Assembly (NCBI RefSeq): GCF_001422325.1
Contig: NZ_LMMR01000008.1
Coordinates: forward strand, 124,001-188,000
DNA length: 64,000 nucleotides
Reading direction: 5' to 3'
DNA from: Leifsonia sp. Leaf264
GTDB lineage: Bacteria; Actinomycetota; Actinomycetes; Actinomycetales; Microbacteriaceae
This document shows positions 61,498 to 64,000 of the stretch, one piece after another. The translations under genes were made by a program, and so were the position numbers. The number at the start of each line of letters is the position of its first letter. Within the stretch, counting starts at the first letter, position 1. Below the pieces are notes generated by a model, which was not told the origin of the DNA, searched no databases, and was given only the letters and a program-made list of their open reading frames with translations.

Positions 61498-62145
61498 TCA
61501 CGCGAGTCGCGTCGCCCGCACCACGACGTCGCGGAGGTGGACGCTCCCGTGGCCCCGTGCGTCGACGGTGCGGTCCGGCTCCTCCGCCGTCTCGACGCGC
61601 CAGTGCGCTGCATCGAGCACGGCCGTGATCGCGCCAGCTGTCACCGTCGTCTCCTCCGGCGGGTGGTGCCCGTTCGCGGTCGTGGTCGAACCGTGCAGGT
61701 GGCCCACGATCAGCAGCGTGCCGCCGGGAGCGACCCAGCGCGAGATGCGCCGGTAGAAGTCGAGCTGCGGGATGGTCGGGTGGGCGTAGTTCGTGGTCAC
61801 GAGGTCGAACGGCTCCGCCGGTTCCCAGGTCGTGAGGTCGGCCTCGATCCAGGTCACATTCTCGGTGACGGATGCCGCCCCGGCACGGTCCGCCGCCTGC
61901 GCGAGGGCGCTCGCCGAGATGTCGGCGCCGGTCACGGTCCAGCCGTGCTCCGCCAACCAGACGGCCTCGGCGCCGGCACCGCAGCCGGCATCGAGCGCCG
62001 TGCCCGGAGCGAGCCCCGCCGTCTCGTGCTGGACGTACGGGTTGGCGGCGCTGGAGGGTGCGGCATCCGTCATCGGATCAGCGGGGGAGCCGGGCCCGCC
62101 GTGCCAGTGCTGTTCCCAGTAGTCCTTGTCGAAATCGCGGCTCAT
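61498..62145 (-). CDS. Class I SAM-dependent methyltransferase
   Basis: 215 aa. Starts FDKDYWEQHWHGGPGS; motif I ALDAGCGAGAEAVWLAEHGWTVTGADIS, post I WIEADLTTWEPAEPFDLVTTNYAHP and post II VAPGGTLLIVGHLHG. The layout is that of TehB/thiopurine-like small-molecule methyltransferases. It is followed downstream by a convergent terminator (61351-61394) and lies 96 bases from the E2 gene on the same strand. Substrate unknown. Confidence 0.85.
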   Translation of the reverse strand: MSRDFDKDYWEQHWHGGPGSPADPMTDAAPSSAANPYVQHETAGLAPGTALDAGCGAGAEAVWLAEHGWTVTGADISASALAQAADRAGAASVTENVTWIEADLTTWEPAEPFDLVTTNYAHPTIPQLDFYRRISRWVAPGGTLLIVGHLHGSTTTANGHHPPEETTVTAGAITAVLDAAHWRVETAEEPDRTVDARGHGSVHLRDVVVRATRLA

Positions 62146-62241
62146 GCCGTCGATCGTGCGCCGAGACCCGTCGAGCGCGCAAGCGCCGTTGCCGGAACGG
62201 CAACTCCGCCGGCAGGGCAGACGACAGGGCTGGCGACGACC

Positions 62242-63570
62242 TCAGAGGCGGCCGTAGAGAGCCAGCGGATTCTCGATCGCCCGCACGATCGACCCCAGGA
62301 AGCGCGACGCGTAACCGCCGTCGCAGACCCTGTGATCGAACACGAGCGAGAGCTGCACGATGCGTCGCGGCACGATCGCGCCGCCGACCACCCACGGCCG
62401 TTCGATCATGCGGCCCATTCCGAGCAGGGCCACCTCGGGGTGGTTGATGATGGCCGCGGATCCGTCCACGCCGAGGCTGCCGTAGTTGTTCATAGTGAAG
62501 GTCGAACCGCTCAGCTGCGCCGGCGAGGCCGTCCCCGCGCGGGCGAGGTCGGAGAGGTGGCGGATCTCGGCATCCAGCTCGACGATCGAGCGGCGCTCGG
62601 CGTGCCGGATCACCGGCACCATCAGACCTCGTGGCGTGTCGGCGGCGAAGCCGAGGTTGATGCCGTCGAACTGGATGAGTTCCGTTCCGTCGTCGCTGAG
62701 GCGTCCGGCGAGCACGGGGTGCTCGGCGAGGGCGAGCAGCACGAACCGGGCGACCATCGCGGTGAGCGACGGGCGGCCATCGCCCATCGCCTGACGGAGG
62801 GTCCAGAGCTCCGTCGCGTCGACGTCCACCCACACCGTGGCCTCGGGGATCTCGGCGCGCGAGCGCGAGAGCTTGGCGCTCACGGTTCGGCGCAGCATCC
62901 CGAGCGGCTCCCGCTTCGCGATCGCGAGATCGTCGTCGTGGATGGGCGGTGTCGCCGAAGAGGCCGGCGCCGCCGACAGCGATGACGGAGCCGCAGCCAC
63001 AGCCCCGAGCACGTCGGACCGGCGGATGATTCCATCGGCCGCCGCGGCATGCACTGTGCGCAGGTCGACACCCCGGCTGCGTGCGAGTGACCTCACGATG
63101 GGCGACCTCACGGCGACGGGACCGGTCGCTCGCGCCTGGGGAACCCGGGGGGCCTCGACCGCACCGATGCGGGCACGGCGGCGGGTTCGGCCGACGGCGT
63201 GGTTCTCTGTCGTGCCGTAGCCGATGAGCACGTTGCCCGAGCCGGCCCGCTCCTCCTCGCGGTTGACGTCGTGCTCGACGGCGTTGTGATTGCCGGCGCT
63301 CTCGGGGGCGGCGGGTTCGCCCGCCCCCTCCGATGTCGAGACCTCCATGAGCGGAGCCCCGACGTCGATCGTGTGGCCCTCCTCCCCGTGCAGCGCCGTG
63401 ATGACACCGGCGAAGGGAGAGGGCAGCTCGACGATGCTCTTGGCCGTCTCGACCTCCGCGATGGGTTGGTCCACGGCCACGTGATCGCCCACGGCGACGA
63501 TCCAGCGAACCAGCTCCGCCTCGGTGAGGCCTTCGCCCAGGTCGGGCAGTCGGAAGACGGCTGCGCTCAT
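62242..63570 (-). CDS. Dihydrolipoamide acyltransferase E2 of a second 2-oxoacid dehydrogenase complex
   Basis: 442 aa. Single lipoyl domain with Lys44 in EVETAKSIVELPSP, a subunit-binding domain (about 130-165, VRSPIVRSLARSRGVDLRTVHAAAADGIIRRSDV), and the catalytic domain ending VFDHRVCDGGYASRFL (His and Asp of the HxxxDG motif; the third position is Cys). Same architecture as the E2 at 3286-4650 but clearly divergent, so a paralogous complex rather than a recent copy. ATG at 63570 shares one base with the E1 beta stop (TGATG). The specificity is probably branched-chain. Confidence 0.9.
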   Translation of the reverse strand: MSAAVFRLPDLGEGLTEAELVRWIVAVGDHVAVDQPIAEVETAKSIVELPSPFAGVITALHGEEGHTIDVGAPLMEVSTSEGAGEPAAPESAGNHNAVEHDVNREEERAGSGNVLIGYGTTENHAVGRTRRRARIGAVEAPRVPQARATGPVAVRSPIVRSLARSRGVDLRTVHAAAADGIIRRSDVLGAVAAAPSSLSAAPASSATPPIHDDDLAIAKREPLGMLRRTVSAKLSRSRAEIPEATVWVDVDATELWTLRQAMGDGRPSLTAMVARFVLLALAEHPVLAGRLSDDGTELIQFDGINLGFAADTPRGLMVPVIRHAERRSIVELDAEIRHLSDLARAGTASPAQLSGSTFTMNNYGSLGVDGSAAIINHPEVALLGMGRMIERPWVVGGAIVPRRIVQLSLVFDHRVCDGGYASRFLGSIVRAIENPLALYGRL

Positions 63571-64000
63571 CAGGCGTCCCAGTTCAGCGTGTCGACGGCG
63601 TCGAGCACCCGGTCGACGTCGGGCAGGTAGAAGCGCTCGAGCTTCGGCGGGGCGAACGGCACGTCGAAGCCCGTCACGCGCCGCACGGGCGCCTCGAGCC
63701 ACGAGAAGCACCGCTCCGACACCCGGGCTGCGATCTCGGAGGCGACGCTCGCGAATCCGGGGGCCTCCGCGATCACGACGGCGCGTCCGGTCGACCGTAC
63801 GGCGGCGTCGACCGTCGCGTCGTCGTAGGGGGTCAGGCTGCGCAGGTCGACCACCTGCAGGCTGCGACCCTCGGCTTCGGCGGCTTCCGCCGCGGCGATG
63901 GCGATCGGAACGGACGTGCCGTACGCGATGAGGGTCGCGTCGGTTCCCTCTCGAGCCACGCGGGCGCGGCCGATGGCGACCTCCTGCGCGGTGTCGACGG
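63570..64000 (-). CDS. 2-oxoacid dehydrogenase E1 beta subunit, cut by right window edge
   Basis: Only the C-terminal 142 residues are visible; the frame is open through base 64000, so the gene begins outside. The transketolase C-terminal domain is clear: REGTDATLIAYGTSVPIAIAAAEAA, LQVVDLRSLTPYDDATV, AVVIAEAPGFASVASEIAARVSERCF and VTGFDVPFAPPKLERFYLPDVDRVLDAVD. It precedes the E2 gene with a one-base overlap. The E1 alpha gene is expected just beyond the window. Confidence 0.88.
   Translation of the reverse strand, partial: VDTAQEVAIGRARVAREGTDATLIAYGTSVPIAIAAAEAAEAEGRSLQVVDLRSLTPYDDATVDAAVRSTGRAVVIAEAPGFASVASEIAARVSERCFSWLEAPVRRVTGFDVPFAPPKLERFYLPDVDRVLDAVDTLNWDA

Overview
The window reads as chromosome of a high-GC Gram-positive actinobacterium, most likely a member of the Microbacteriaceae. 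This rests on the strong G/C bias at third codon positions, frequent GTG starts, several starts sitting at or just after a TAnnnT box as in leaderless transcripts, and small proteins I associate with that family (DUF7882, DUF4383, FBP, the coiled-coil and Rho_N proteins). No rRNA, tRNA, CRISPR array, transposase or integrase was recognised. Gene density is high, with only one gene-free stretch over 300 bases (37519-37831).

Layout. 1-4650: an aminotransferase (cut by the left edge) and a three-gene 2-oxoacid dehydrogenase operon (E1 alpha, E1 beta, E2). 4763-6442: a GNAT acetyltransferase and a double-domain FKBP lipoprotein. 6567-10598: a zinc-type ABC uptake operon ending in its own Fur-family regulator, behind a palindromic Zur-like box. 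11686-13259: rpmB-rpmG-rpsN, all encoding the cysteine-poor (zinc-independent) forms, then an HU-like protein. 13355-25032: a CopD/CtaG membrane fusion, a Pif1-like helicase, small membrane proteins, a beta-lactamase-fold lipoprotein that has lost all three catalytic motifs, a RecQ helicase with a phosphoribosyltransferase-like tail, a secreted SGNH hydrolase and a secreted HNH-type protein. 25038-27491: a tight operon of a 22-residue-repeat small protein, a JmjC/cupin-4 oxygenase and a sucrase/ferredoxin-like protein. 27611-33056: LCP protein, cation efflux, EamA and GAP-type membrane proteins, a zinc-ribbon/coiled-coil protein and a DUF7882 protein.

33197-36542: three translationally overlapping genes, acyl-CoA dehydrogenase-like, PIG-L deacetylase fused to a NodS-like methyltransferase, and a family 2 glycosyltransferase. 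They look like a small glycoconjugate tailoring pathway. 36581-47599: Dps, a second DUF7882, a membrane-anchored Ser/Thr kinase, GlgX, a potassium channel coupled to a MarR regulator, a bimodular flavoprotein (LLM plus berberine-bridge-like), an aldo/keto reductase and small hypotheticals. 47776-54541: a likely TetR-controlled catabolic group (alpha/beta hydrolase, KstD-like flavoprotein, SDR); the same CCGGAC-N6-GTCCGG inverted repeat lies upstream of the hydrolase and in the tetR/flavoprotein divergent promoter. 55041-61389: a CGNR regulator divergent from an EamA exporter, FBP and ThuA-like proteins, and a TetR/MMPL exporter pair. 61498-64000: a methyltransferase and the E2 and partial E1 beta of a second 2-oxoacid dehydrogenase complex on the minus strand.

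The best candidates for an undescribed system are the repeat-peptide/cupin/ferredoxin-like operon and the deacetylase-methyltransferase/glycosyltransferase/acyl-CoA dehydrogenase cassette.
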